The position numbers and the translations under genes are program-made. Source: Neurospora intermedia (lineage: Eukaryota; Ascomycota; Sordariomycetes; Sordariales; Sordariaceae). From it: a stretch of 64,000 nt of DNA. How positions within the stretch are numbered: the first letter of the stretch is position 1; every line of letters starts with the position of its first letter. The stretch spans positions 3,348,001-3,412,000 of the forward strand of contig BTPP01000003.1 in assembly GCA_037102815.1 (NCBI GenBank). The letters run 5' to 3'. Under the pieces are notes generated by a model, which made no database searches, was not told the origin of the DNA, and was given only the letters and a program-made list of their open reading frames with translations. Shown piece after piece: positions 45,426 through 56,575 of the stretch.

Positions 45426-48400
45426 TTTGCCGACTGTCGACAGATGAGATGCCGATGAGATTCGAGTGGCGACGGGGTACGAATTACTGTCGCAGGGTGT
45501 CCATTAGGTAGAGATTGAGTAGCGCACGCAGCCGTCACCAGTCCGTGGAGAAACCCGCTGTGTCCTTAGTTTGCCAGAGCTCAGAGAACAAGGAACGGTT
45601 TGCCGAGGACAAGAAGAAGGATGAGCGAGGTCGAGGGCAAAATGCGCAAAAGCCTTTCGGAAGGCTTGGGGAAATGCTGACGAAGGGCTACCAAAAGCAA
45701 CGTAAGCGGGTAGGACGCCCGAGGCGAGGGCTGATGTATGAATGGTTGATGGAAGCCGGAGGTTAAAAGCGTGATAAGCCCGGAAGGTGGAGAAGAGTGA
45801 CCTGCTGAGCGGCAAAACGATGTGAACTTGCAGAGGGAAGGTGCAGGTGCAGCGGCGACTCGAGACTGCAGCACCTACCTATGAGCGAGAAAGGTAACGG
45901 AATTAAAGTGAAAGTGTGCAGTGAGAATGGAAAGTGGTAAATTGTTAAGGCTCTGCAGCGCACGGTCAGTCGCCAGGCCACCACAAGCGCTAAAGTGGGA
46001 AGTGTTGGTCGTGGGCGATTGTCGAAACGGGGAATTCCCGAGATTGTTGCGCACTGCTGGTGCCAGCATGGAGCAGAATGGGGAAACAAAGGATACGAAG
46101 TGGAATGGAGGATGGGAAAGCGCTACCTACCTCTACGTGTACCTCAGCTGTATGCCAGGTGGTTGTGCACTATTCAAATTGGGTCTGGGTTTGCAAGAGA
46201 TTTGCGAGAACTGTGTGGTGTAAAAGCATGGAACTAGGTGCTTTCAGTGAGACTGAAGACGGGAACGAAACTTGCATGTCGAATCCTGGTTTCATTATTC
46301 ATCCATTTGACTCGATCTACACACTTGCCCGGCTGCCCGGTTACGTTGAACGCAATTCGATCCTGTTGTCCTCGATCCACGGTGTCAATGACAAGACGAT
46401 TCCACGCATCCTACAGTGAAAGTCTGCCCTTTCACAATCGCTTTTGCTCATCATGTGCATGGCAAGCGTAGTAAGTCAAAGCAAAGCCACAGTGACGGGG
46501 CTGGGGGACACTGGGGGATTGGGGCATGCTTCCACTTGCTTTTTCCCCTTGGTCGCAAAAGGGTGTCGCTCGACACTACGAGGGAGGGGTGGGTCGAATT
46601 GTCGAAGGTCTTCACCCCCGGAAGAGACGGACGGGATTGGCGGGGCCTCTGGAAAAGGAAAACAGGGCAAGAGGGCAAGAGGGCAGCAACGAAGTCGACA
46701 GGGATGGCCGCTCATCTGTGCTTTATAACTTCCATTCGGATGACTTGACCAGCCGAAGCGACTGAGGCATGCAATGATGTTGCAAGGGTACGGGATGACG
46801 CACTGCCGCCTTGTCTCTTAACATGCTGCATTCAGTCTTCACCGTCCACGTGGAAGGGCCGGCTATATGTACGCATCAAGTTGCTCTGTCGAGAGTTTCG
46901 CTTGCAGACCTCCACGCTATGGTGCTGGCCGGGCATGTATATGCACCCTGGTGCAGAGTTGCAGACGTGCTTAAATTCTGGGGTACTTTGCAGTCCACCC
47001 CCGCCTACCCCAACATCTTGGCACCCTGCATCTCTCTTTGTTCGGATATCTTTTTCATCATTTCTATATCATCCCGTCCGGGCATCTCAAGGATGGTTGT
47101 GCGGACAGATTGTGGTTGGGCTTGTAGCATCATCCGAGAATACTACCATCTATTTCCCCTGAAGGAACTTCCATGTTTTGTTACGAAACATGAGGTTTCT
47201 GGTTTCGTCAGGGTGTCGCATGTCAAACTTGGTTCAGAGACCTTCCAGACCTCTTTGGCTGAACGGTCGTCTTTCATCATGCACCAGGGGGGCCCAAGTG
47301 CACCTAAATGCCAACTTGACAGAAAGAAGGCGATCTCATCCAGCTGCAATAGGTACCCACGCAGGGCACGCTCTCCGCGGCTTTGCAATCTAGAGGTAAT
47401 ACTGGTCTGTTTGTTAGCTTGGTACCTCGGAACTCCTAGGTGCACTGGATAAGATATCTTCCCAATTGTCCGAAACCTTTCAAAACTAAATAAGTGGCTG
47501 AGCAGGGATCCCGAAAGGCATCAACAAGATCCAATACGGTGTACATATGTATTTATTTTGGAAAAAGCATCCCAAGGAAGTTGACCCGAGGTCTCGAGCT
47601 AAGAATCAAACCAGTACGTATTGGACTGCACCATGAGGGTCAAAAAGCATAGCCAGTAGACGATACTTCAACTTGATCAATTTCCTCTCTGAACCTCACA
47701 ATTACACGGGCCTTGCACGGCGGCGTGATAAGCGCGGGGATACCCATCAGACCCTCTAATCTTTGCGACTAGGCGACGTGAAATCTAAACCTGAAACATC
47801 CCCGTCGTTGGAGATGTTCAATGATCTTTGGGATGCACATCACTTTTCGGTTATCTCCGCAGAGGTAAAATAAGGTTGTCCTGGTCTTCCATTTGAATGA
47901 AGATGTGGGAAAGGCTAAATACCGACAAGATGCTCAGCACCAGACAAAAAAGTTCCATCACGTTTAAAGATTTACGCCGAGCGCCTGTTTAAATGGCACC
48001 GGTCTTTTTCTCTGCTGCAACCTCTGTCACAATCACCGATCTTATTCATCACTCAGTTTTGCTCGGTACAAAAATCAGCATGCTTGAGCGAAGAACAACG
48101 TCTTAAACGATTTAGTCAAATGACAATCCCGTGGATACAACACTCGGCAACCGTTCCGTTCCCTTCTCCCACAAAACAAACAGTTGGCAGAAATCGGATA
48201 AAAAACTTGCCTTTTCCCCCATCTTTCCGAGAAACGTGACGGGTGTGTGAGACTCTGGCTTTCGGACTCCATAGCGTGCTTATGTCTGAACGTTACAGTC
48301 CACGGTTGCTTGGGATCTTCGCGATAGAAACCTTTGCCGTGAGAATACTTCTTTGAGGTATCGAACTCTGATATTCTCCCCAACCGGTTTAGATACGGAC

Positions 48401-48519
48401 TCGTCAGATTTGAAGAGAAGCCAGCACGTTCATGTTTTCGCACGTGCTCCGATTGTAGAAACGGTCGGAGACATGTTCAAGGACCTAAGATAACCAACGC
48501 ATCGATCGGATCACCATCC
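45426..48519. other. Gene-poor region
   Basis: About 3.1 kb upstream of the RING-H2 gene. Frames such as 46811-47452 (plus, 213 codons) and 48075-48443 (minus, 122 codons) show no domain, signal or codon-like pattern, so I did not call them. TAGGTA-type words occur near 45870 and 46122-46145. The left part should hold the RING-H2 promoter. Confidence 0.5.
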
Positions 48520-48749
48520 CTAATTCATCTCGATCTCCATATCGTCAACCTCGCGCTCAAAGTCTAAAGGGTGCTCGCTAGAAAATACAGCCAAGACCAG
48601 CCCAGTCTTTCGACCTTCCCATCCCGTCTTTTCGCGGGCTTTCTGGGCGAGCTGGGCAATAGCTCAGCCTCCTTTGGCCACTCCACGACGCGCGTAACAA
48701 CCTCTTGGCTGCGTCTTAGCATTGGTCGTGAGCAGACTATGCGGACAAC
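48520..48749 (-). pseudogene. Possible remnant or 3' end of an unrecognised gene, with one frame break
   Basis: Reading leftward from 48749 (right after a CAG that could be an acceptor), one frame gives VVRIVCSRPMLRRSQEV, then VTRVVEWPKEAE. The adjacent frame continues with AIAQLAQKAREKTGWEG, later LVLAVFSSEHPLDF and EVDDMEIEMN, ending at a TAG at 48522-48520. Both parts read like real helical protein, and they meet within a few bases around GAGGCTGAGCTATTG, as if one base were missing. I do not recognise the family. Only about 180 bases separate it from the tRNA gene, so a full upstream gene does not fit. It is either a decayed gene end, a small spliced gene with an unusual junction, or a sequencing error in a real gene. 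Confidence 0.35.
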
Positions 48750-48792
48750 CTGACAGTGGTATTAACGTGGGGTTCTAGATTTTGGTAACGAG

Positions 48793-48909
48793 AAAAAAAA
48801 AGAGATAAAGGAGAAGGAGACATTGTGACAAGGTTGGAGGAGCCAAATTCAAAAAAAAAAGAGATAAAGGAGAAGGAGACATTGTGACAAGGTTGGAGGA
48901 GCCAAATTC
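48793..48909. repeat. Perfect 59-bp tandem duplication
   Basis: Two copies with a 59-base period: an A-run of 9-10 bases, then a 49-base body beginning gagataaaggagaaggagac. The bodies are identical. A third A-run of 8 follows at 48910-48917. Read on the minus strand, each A-run is a T-run just downstream of the tRNA gene. Identity suggests a recent duplication by slippage or unequal exchange. Confidence 0.9.
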
Positions 48910-48917
48910 AAAAAAAA
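48910..48917 (-). terminator. RNA polymerase III terminator of tRNA-Val
   Basis: On the minus strand this is a run of eight T, 16 bases after the tRNA 3' end. Further runs of ten and nine T follow at 48860-48851 and 48800-48792. Confidence 0.65.
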
Positions 48918-48933
48918 GAATTGTTTTTGTTTT

Positions 48934-49007
48934 TGATCCGACCCAGGCTCGATCTGGGGACCTTCAGTGTGTTAGACTGACGTGATAACCAACTACACCA
49001 TCGGACC
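48934..49007 (-). tRNA. tRNA-Val, anticodon AAC
   Basis: 74 nt, no intron. The acceptor stem GGTCCGA pairs with TCGGATC (one G-T pair), followed by discriminator A. The D arm contains GTGTAGTTGGTTATCAC. The anticodon stem TCAGT/ACTGA encloses the loop CTAACAC, giving anticodon AAC. The variable loop is AGGTC. The T stem CCCAG/CTGGG encloses the loop ATCGAGC. Position 54 is A rather than the usual T, while C56 and A58 are kept. All four stems close, and T-runs follow downstream. Confidence 0.93.
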
Positions 49008-49463
49008 AGTTGATACTTAAAATTGCAAGGTTAGTAATTATAATCTTAGCAAGAGAGAGTTCTCTTTGGTTGTTCGAATCTCGGACTTTCTGCAACCGTT
49101 GAGCATCAGAGGTTGAGGAGCTACAGTTCATAAATACTCACATTTTGCCGACTATTATAAAACACATTCTTTTGATGGTACCGTGAGTGGGTGGCGGAAG
49201 ATCATGAGGCATAAAAGACAAAATGCGCCAGGAACCAGAAGCACAGCCTCTTCTATGGTCAGCATCACCGAGTCCAGGCGAGGATTTCGGCGCGAAGGTG
49301 AGGCATCAGCTATAACAAGATTACATCAGGGCCGATAGGTCTGTTCCTCAAGGTCCCACAAGTCGAATATTCATGTTCGGAAGTTGTGTGTACAGCGCAC
49401 AATGACGTGCCTAACCACACCCTGAGCCTGCTTTGTCGTCTGGTCGCCGACCGCTCGGAGCTT
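49008..49463. other. Region between tRNA-Val and the GH36 gene
   Basis: About 450 bases holding the upstream flank of the tRNA and the 3' flank of the GH36 gene. No other gene or repeat seen. Confidence 0.5.
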
Positions 49464-52327
49464 TCACTTCTCCAAGGTCAAGTAGACTTTGACCTCCACT
49501 TCATTTGACCAGCCAGCCTCGAGGCCCATCTCTTTCCATGCGGATTCTATGTCAATGTCGAGGACATGGCTATCCATCCTGTTGACAGCTACCGTATGGG
49601 GCGGGATGGGCTGGCCCTGAATTGTGACCATGAATTCGTCTTGGATGGACAAGTCCGGAAGGTGGGATATGTAAATGCCTAAACACGGTGAATCGTCAGT
49701 CACGCTTCATCAAGTCGTTCCGAAAATTCTCACCTAGTACACCCAAGGCCTTCAGCCTGGTGCTTATGAACAACCGCCCGTTCTCGAGCAGATCGGAGCT
49801 GTGGTTCAACATAGCAGCGCATCCGGTCATCTTTCCCACCAGCCCCAGGCTAGCCACGTATACACGACCTCTGCTCTCGGTTTCGTAGAGTGACAAGGGA
49901 AAGACGGAAAGAATGTCGTAGCCGCCATTATCGAGAGATGCCGTCAACAGAGAGGCAGATGAGGTTGTCTGAACTGGCACGGTCACCTTTCCACTCTGAT
50001 GAGAACGTACCACGTACCACATCGATGGCAGGACGCCCGAAAATCGGGCAAGAGGGATTAGTTCTGTGAGCGGACGGCCCGATACGTTGAAGATGCCCAT
50101 GATCGGAGTGCCCGTGGCCGCCCTGCCGTTGTAAGCGCTTATTTTGAGCAGAGACAAATCATCGTAGTTGACATATTGGTCAAGGCTACGACCAAGCACG
50201 CTGGGACGGAAAATGACAGTCCTGCCTCTTGGCGTCACACCGGTCATCTGCTTGATCAAATCGAGGTCGTACTGGCCGGGAACATCTGTGATGTAAATGG
50301 GACCGCCGCTCACACAACGTGCGGCAGCGTGAAAGCCGGCATATGCGCCAGTAGTTTGGAACATGTCCCAGTCTGGGAGGATGTTCAGATGTTGGGTAAG
50401 CAAGCTATTGTGAGCATTTGCCCAGACATGCCAGGGATGAGAAGATGGGACGTCGGGGAAAAAGTCATCCGAGTTCCTGCAAAGCATCGTGGGCCGTTCC
50501 CGGGGAAGTTGTGTATGGAAGATGATCTGAGGAGACATGGACATGCAAGATATGGCTCTCCCGCCAAAGTACCGAAGAGATGCGAGCAGCCAGTTGTCTA
50601 GGTACGGTTGGATGAGTTCGCGTCGGACCTTTGGCGATACCCAAGTGTCAACCATGAACTGCGCATCGGTCTTGACTCCCGCCACACCACTCTCGGAGAG
50701 AAACCGATAAAAGTCATCGTAGAACTTGTGAACATCCTCCTTCGCGATGACTGTCATCTTGCCGCCAAGGGGAATGTTCTTACGTGAGCTATCTTCGCCA
50801 CGCACAACCTCGATTGTCCTGTAGCGTTTGGCAAGATTACCATCGGGTGCTATGCCTGCCCAATACCCTAGAAGGGCATGCCACACAGCAACGTGCTCAA
50901 TATTCTTGTGCTTGGATCGTATTTCGGAGACCAGTCCTGTGAGACCATTTGGAAAGGCTTTAGGTTCAGCCTCGAAATCATTCCAACCTTGCTGCCATTG
51001 ATCTCCATGGTAATCAATATCTTGCCAATTGTCATCAATGATCAGGTTGCTGATGTTGATGTTGTTATCGGCCAGAGCATCTACTGCCGTTATAACCTTT
51101 TCCGCCGTCAACCTTTGGCCAAGGGCATTCCACGTGCCTACGTACTCATGTTAGACTGCATCATGGGCATATTGACCACTTTCACACTCACAATAGCCCA
51201 ATCCATCATACCAGTTCTCGTACCAGTTAGCCTCGACATTGTCACTAAGCTTCTCCAGCTTCGTTGGAGACTCTCCAGCTCTGTCAGCCGTGCTGACGAG
51301 GCCGCGAGCGTGGTACATAACAGCAGCATTGGCACTCTCAAAGTTGTCGCCAACCGCTACCAAAACAGTACCGCTACCGGCTTCCGCGCTATCGTTCCGA
51401 ACCTGGCCATCAAGGTTAGTTGGTGATGGTTGTATATTTGTATTGTGATTGTAGGCCTACATGGATGGTCACCCGTCCAAACTCGTCGTTGCGAAACAGC
51501 GTCATGCCATCGACGGCATTGTTGATACCGGCGAAACCCAAAAGGACCAAGTGTTTGCCCTTGCTGGAGAGAAACGAACAAAGTAGTGCGTCTTTATCGA
51601 ATTCAACAGTCGATCTTCCCTGTCTCGGAGCAAGCCAAGGTGACCAGTCTCTGACCAAAGCGAACCACCTGTTGTCGCTCTGATCAGCACCTGGACATGA
51701 TTGTAAACACCGGCTATCGCAGGAGCCCCGAAATCCTTACCTCAGAAACCCTCCCCAAGGAATGCCGAGCGGAACATGGGTGAAAGTCGAGTTATCGTCG
51801 TCTTGAGCCCCGTCCACGGGAACCTCAATGGTCCAGAGTCGAGTCCCGGGACATTGGCTTAGATGAGGACTCCATTTAAGAGATGGGTTCAAGCCGTGGA
51901 TCAGATCTGGCAAGTCCTCATCATCGCTGCCTTCTGGCGCTCCAACATCGACCACAATGTAGCCATCACCTAGACCCTGTTCGTTGCGGACCCATCTCCA
52001 ATCATGGTCAGGTCCCTGGCGGAACTTGACGGTGAAGTTCAACGTTGACTGCACGGTTAAATTGACAGCAAAGTGCAGGCGCGTTAGCTGATCCGCAGGG
52101 TCGTGCAGGGTCGACGGGAAGTCACTCTGCCCACTTGGGGCGAAGGGAGTTTCGACCCAGCTTGCCTTGCGACCATCGTAGCTGCCAGTGGAATGCCAGA
52201 GCGCGAGCTGCCACGAGCCAGGAGCAAGGGTTTTGGGGACCTCTAACACAGCGTGAAAAGTCACACTGGTATCCTTTAACTGGGTGATCTGCTCCAGAGG
52301 CGGGTAGGTTACGACGAAAGGGGACAT
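49464..52327 (-). CDS. GH36 raffinose synthase/Sip1-like glycosidase
   Basis: Five exons: 52327-51741, 51668-51461, 51402-51192, 51137-49734 and 49678-49464, giving 874 aa. The joins rebuild GGFLRWFALVRDWSPWLAPR, VTIHVRNDSAEAGSG, GLGYCTWNALGQRLTAEKV and ALGVLGIYISHLPDL. Motifs of raffinose synthases and seed-imbibition proteins are present: WYDGLGYCTWNALG, LIIDDNWQD near 368-375, the KTD motif K491-T492-D493 (expected nucleophile Asp) and PDWDM at 590-594 (candidate acid/base region). Plant enzymes move galactose between galactinol and sucrose or hydrolyse alpha-galactosides; fungal members act as cytosolic alpha-galactosidase-like enzymes or remain uncharacterised. No signal peptide, so probably intracellular. 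Divergent to the beta-MPP gene. Confidence 0.92.
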
Positions 52328-53611
52328 TTTCAGGACGAGACCTGTTGGTGAATGGGCGATATGCTCGATGTCGATCGTGGCAGTGGGATCGAGAGGATAT
52401 CAAGAGTGACATACACTATGACGAAGCCGGAGGACTAAGAAATGTAACACAATAACTGTATTGAAGGTAGGGGGCAATTCATGCAGGGTGGTTATGATGT
52501 TAAACAATGATATGTCTGTCAAGAGATATGTTGATCCTGTTCAGCCTCTCTGGGTGAATGAGACTCAGGAAGGGAAGAAGCCAGGTGGTAGGCGTGGGCT
52601 CGTTGTGAGAAGTCGGATTGGATAGACCATAGGAGTCAGCTTGGGCTAGTTGCAGCTATCCGATCGATGGCACTAACTCCCTAGGACACGTGTAGTGCCG
52701 TAGGCTACTACGTACGGTACGAACCTCGGGAGAAATATTCCCAACTGTAAGTAGTACATACGAGACGTGGGTGAGGAAGCTCTTCCTCGGAATCGCTGAA
52801 AGGTCGGGATGCTTGCGGACTATTCCAATCTGGGGAGTAGCAGTACATAGCTCGAGTCGAGCATGATTCATCTTCTTGGTAGTGATACGAGCAGTTACAG
52901 TGAGCTCGATTGTGGATGGCCGAGATGAGAGGCGAAGAGGGGATCGATTTTGTAGACCTGATGAGCAGTGCCACCAGATGGTCGATCTCTGAACGGAAAA
53001 ACGAAGGCACGGACGACTTCGATACCCGCCTGAAAAAGAAAAAGGTAGATATGTACTGTAGACAGCCCTACCGGACACAGTCGAGGTATCTCTGTGCTTA
53101 GTTGATGAAATGCAACCTCAAACTCCCCTCAAATAGCCTTGGCAATGACATGGGAGGTCGATGTGACGGGAAGAAATGGGCCGGACAGGTGAGCTGCCTC
53201 TGCCTGTGGTGAGCTACGGGAGCTGGGGGCATCCCATGGAGCACGGAGCTGTTTGCTGGCTGGAACCCTTGATGAATGTTGTTTCGCTTGTTTGTGGGAG
53301 AGGGGAAGCTTCCTGACGCCCAGCTCCGTCGCTGACCCCTAACCCTCGTTCCGACTGGGGCTAGCACAGGCTTTTGTGTTCCCCACTGGCTGAAGATCGG
53401 TCCTGGCCAATCGAATGGCTGAATTTCCAAGCCAAGTACCCGGCTTCGCGCAAGTGCACGGACCCGTTCTTGTTGCCGGGCCTTCCCGAGCTGGCCTTGG
53501 AAGTGAGGCAAAATTAACGACTTTTTTGATGTGAGCAGCTAGTAGAGGTCCTCACTGTAGCATCCTTTCCTTCAAACCGCTCATTCCCCCCCCTTCAAAT
53601 CACCGACCTCC
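52328..53611. other. Divergent promoter region
   Basis: About 1.28 kb between the GH36 gene (minus) and the beta-MPP gene (plus). Short frames only. A pyrimidine-rich stretch at about 53564-53611 leads directly into the beta-MPP start. No repeat or RNA gene seen. Confidence 0.5.
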
Positions 53612-55471
53612 ATGGCTTCCCGGAGACTAGCTCTCAACCTGGCGCAGGGCGTGAAGGCCCGCGCTGGGGGTGTTATCAACCCTTTCCGCAGAGGTCTTGC
53701 TACTCCTCACAGCGGCACCGGCATCAAGACCCAGACCACCACCCTCAAGAATGGCTTGACCGTGAGGACGCCCGCCCTCCCCTCCCCCGGCCTCCGAGCC
53801 CGCCCCCGAGCCCGCCTCCGGCCCGACTGTCTCCCTCCCCGACTGCTGCTCCGGACCCCAAGCCACCTCCAGACTTGTCCTAACGTCAATTGCTATCACA
53901 GGTTGCTTCCCAGTACTCTCCCTACGCCCAGACCTCCACGGTTGGCATGTGGATCGATGCCGGTTCCAGGGCCGAGACCGACGAGACCAATGGCACCGCC
54001 CACTTCCTCGAGCACCTTGCCTTCAAGGTACGCCCCCGATGTTACGAGTCACGAGTCCTCTCCCCGGGCTGTGGTTAGCTTTGATATGGCGCGTTGGGTT
54101 GTTGGATCGGTAGATTGTATGAGAGGGCATCTGGTTAATTCGACGACGACAAGCAGGGAACGACGAAGCGCACTCAGCAGCAGTTGGAGCTCGAAATTGA
54201 GAACATGGGCGCTCACCTCAACGCCTACACCTCGGTTCGTCTGATCTTGTCGTCCGGCGCATCCGCCGCCCGCTAACCCGCGAGCACAGCGCGAGAACAC
54301 TGTCTACTTTGCCAAGGCTCTCAACGAGGACGTCCCCAAGTGCGTCGATATTCTCCAGGACATTCTTCAGAACTCCAAGCTTGAGGAGTCCGCCATCGAG
54401 CGCGAGCGCGACGTTATTCTTCGCGAGTCGGAGGAGGTTGAGAAGCAGCTCGAGGAGGTCGTCTTTGACCACCTCCACGCCACCGCCTACCAGCACCAGC
54501 CCCTCGGCCGCACCATCCTCGGCCCTCGTGAGAACATCCGTGACATCACCCGTACCGAGCTCGTGAACTACATCAAGAACAACTACACCGCCGACCGCAT
54601 GGTTCTCGTTGGCGCCGGTGGCGTCCCCCACGAGCAGCTCGTCGAGATGGCCGACAAGTACTTCTCCAAGCTCCCTGCTACCGCCCCTGTTAGCAGCGCT
54701 TCCATCCTCTCCAAGAAGAAGCCCGACTTCATCGGCTCTGATATCCGTATTCGCGACGATACCATCCCCACCGCCAACATTGCTATCGCCGTTGAGGGTG
54801 TCAGCTGGTCCGACGACGACTACTTCACTGGCCTCGTTACCCAGGCCATCGTTGGCAACTACGACAAGGCTCTTGGCAACGCTCCCCACCAGGGCAGCAA
54901 GCTCAGCGGCTTCGTTCACAAGCACGACCTCGCTACCAGCTTCATGAGCTTCTCTACCAGCTACAGCGACACTGGGTAAGCACGCCCCTGTTTGGTTTCG
55001 GACCTTTTTTTTGTTTATTATTATTATTTATCATCATTTTTCTCTTTCTGACGTACAACTACTGACATGGCAAACTATAGTCTCTGGGGTATCTACCTTG
55101 TCACTGACAAGCTCGACCGCGTTGACGACCTTGTCCACTTCTCCCTCCGCGAGTGGACCCGTCTCTGCTCCAACGTCAGCGAGGCTGAGGTTGAGCGCGC
55201 GAAGGCCCAGCTCAAGGCCTCCATCCTCCTCTCCCTTGACGGTACCACCGCCGTTGCTGAGGATATTGGTCGCCAGATCGTCACCACCGGCCGCCGCATG
55301 AGCCCCGCTGAGATTGAGCGCATCATTGATGCTGTCTCCGCCAAGGACGTTATGGACTTCGCCAACAAGAAGATCTGGGATCAGGATATTGCTATCAGCG
55401 CGGTCGGCAGCATCGAGGGCCTGTTCGACTATGCCCGTATCAGGGGTGATATGAGCAGGAACGCTTTTTAA
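53612..55471 (+). CDS. MAS1: Mitochondrial processing peptidase beta subunit
   Basis: Five exons: 53612-53761, 53902-54027, 54157-54234, 54290-54975 and 55081-55471, giving 476 aa. An Arg-rich presequence ([20 protein letters not shown]) is followed by an M16 peptidase domain with the inverted zinc motif H84-F-L-E87-H88 and, after intron removal, [20 protein letters not shown]. The glycine-rich and second-lobe regions follow ([31 protein letters not shown]). The enzyme cleaves presequences in the matrix. In Neurospora the same protein also serves as core protein I of complex III; whether that holds here is inferred. Introns are 140, 129, 55 and 105 nt. Intron 1 is C-rich and open in the exon frame for most of its length, so retention would not be obvious from ORFs alone. 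Confidence 0.96.
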
Positions 55472-56575
55472 GCGATAGGGAGCAAGAAGGGGGCCGGGTT
55501 CTGTATTATAATCGGTGTTACATTCCAGCCCAAAATCTGTACTCTAGGGTCGGAGGCTAGACATAGAGCAATCAATTTCCATGCGTACAAGTTTCACGGT
55601 ACAGGTTCAATCGGTTAATAGGGTCACTTAATGATTACTATGGTATGTTGCAGGGCGGGAAAAGCGAGGGAGGTAGAGGCTGTGATTACCACTTCAATTA
55701 CGGATTTCTGGCATGGTTTGCGAATCTTTGACGACATTGTGCTTCACTTGCTTACGCCAGGCGAGAGGATAAGCAGGACAAGAACAGGATTAAACGATGC
55801 GAGACTTGCCACGACGCTGGAGTTGGACGAGACCGCATCCAGGGCTTTTCGCAACACGTTCATCTGCAGCCAAAATCTGTGATGGTGGTATCCGAAGGGT
55901 TACCATGAGCCGATTCCTGAACCGCAGTCTGGAACACACAGAAAGGTGTTAGGTGTGTTGACAAGAAAGTATACAGACTATGAAAAAGGCACCTTGCAAC
56001 ATGAAGATTACACATGCTGTAATGCCTACTTTGCTTGGAATCTCTACGCGGCCTGGGCTTCGGCAGGTGGCACAGACCAACCGGAGCCGGGAGCTGGGGT
56101 CACGGTACGGACCTGAGATGAGACAGGTGTGACAGGGTAGTGGATGCCGGGGTACGTACTTTGCTTCGCTACCTGGCTACCTAGCTACATAATGCCCGGC
56201 CTTATCGTGTTGGTGGCGATCGATTTTAGCGCAGGTGGGTGCAGTGCGCACGGGGCAACAAAGCCTTTCAGCCAAACGGCAGTCGAACTTTTGGCACTTT
56301 AACGTGACGTCCAGTGCAAACTCGGGCCGGTGACCATCCTAAGCACCGCCCTTGTTGTGTCGCGCCTTGTCTTGATCTGACCTCCCCGTCTGACCCTTTC
56401 CTATCTGCAGATCCCTCCCCCGAACACATTCCCCCCGGTTGTTCGGTTGCTGCACGCTCTCTTCGACTCGCTGTCTGCGAAGCGAACTTGCGCCGGTCGG
56501 AGGCGGCATATATCCATCAGCTGCGAATCAGTACTTTTACACCTCAACATCGAATTCTCCGTCTTTATCGCGGTC
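55472..56575. other. Intergenic region
   Basis: About 1.1 kb between beta-MPP and the mS38 gene, both plus strand. A TACCT-rich word cluster occurs at about 56167-56190. No gene seen. Confidence 0.5.

Noticed and set aside
46811-47452. 213-codon plus-strand frame
   Set aside because: No domain or coherent hydrophobic pattern; overlaps frames on the other strand; no intron signals that would extend it.
53336-53353. Short CCCTAACCCT-like word near 53.3 kb as a second telomeric tract
   Set aside because: Only about one and a half units, within chance expectation.
56447-56575. Upstream start for the mS38 gene
   Set aside because: The added 43 residues precede the presequence-like N-terminus and look like leader sequence; the start at 56576 gives a normal mitochondrial signal.
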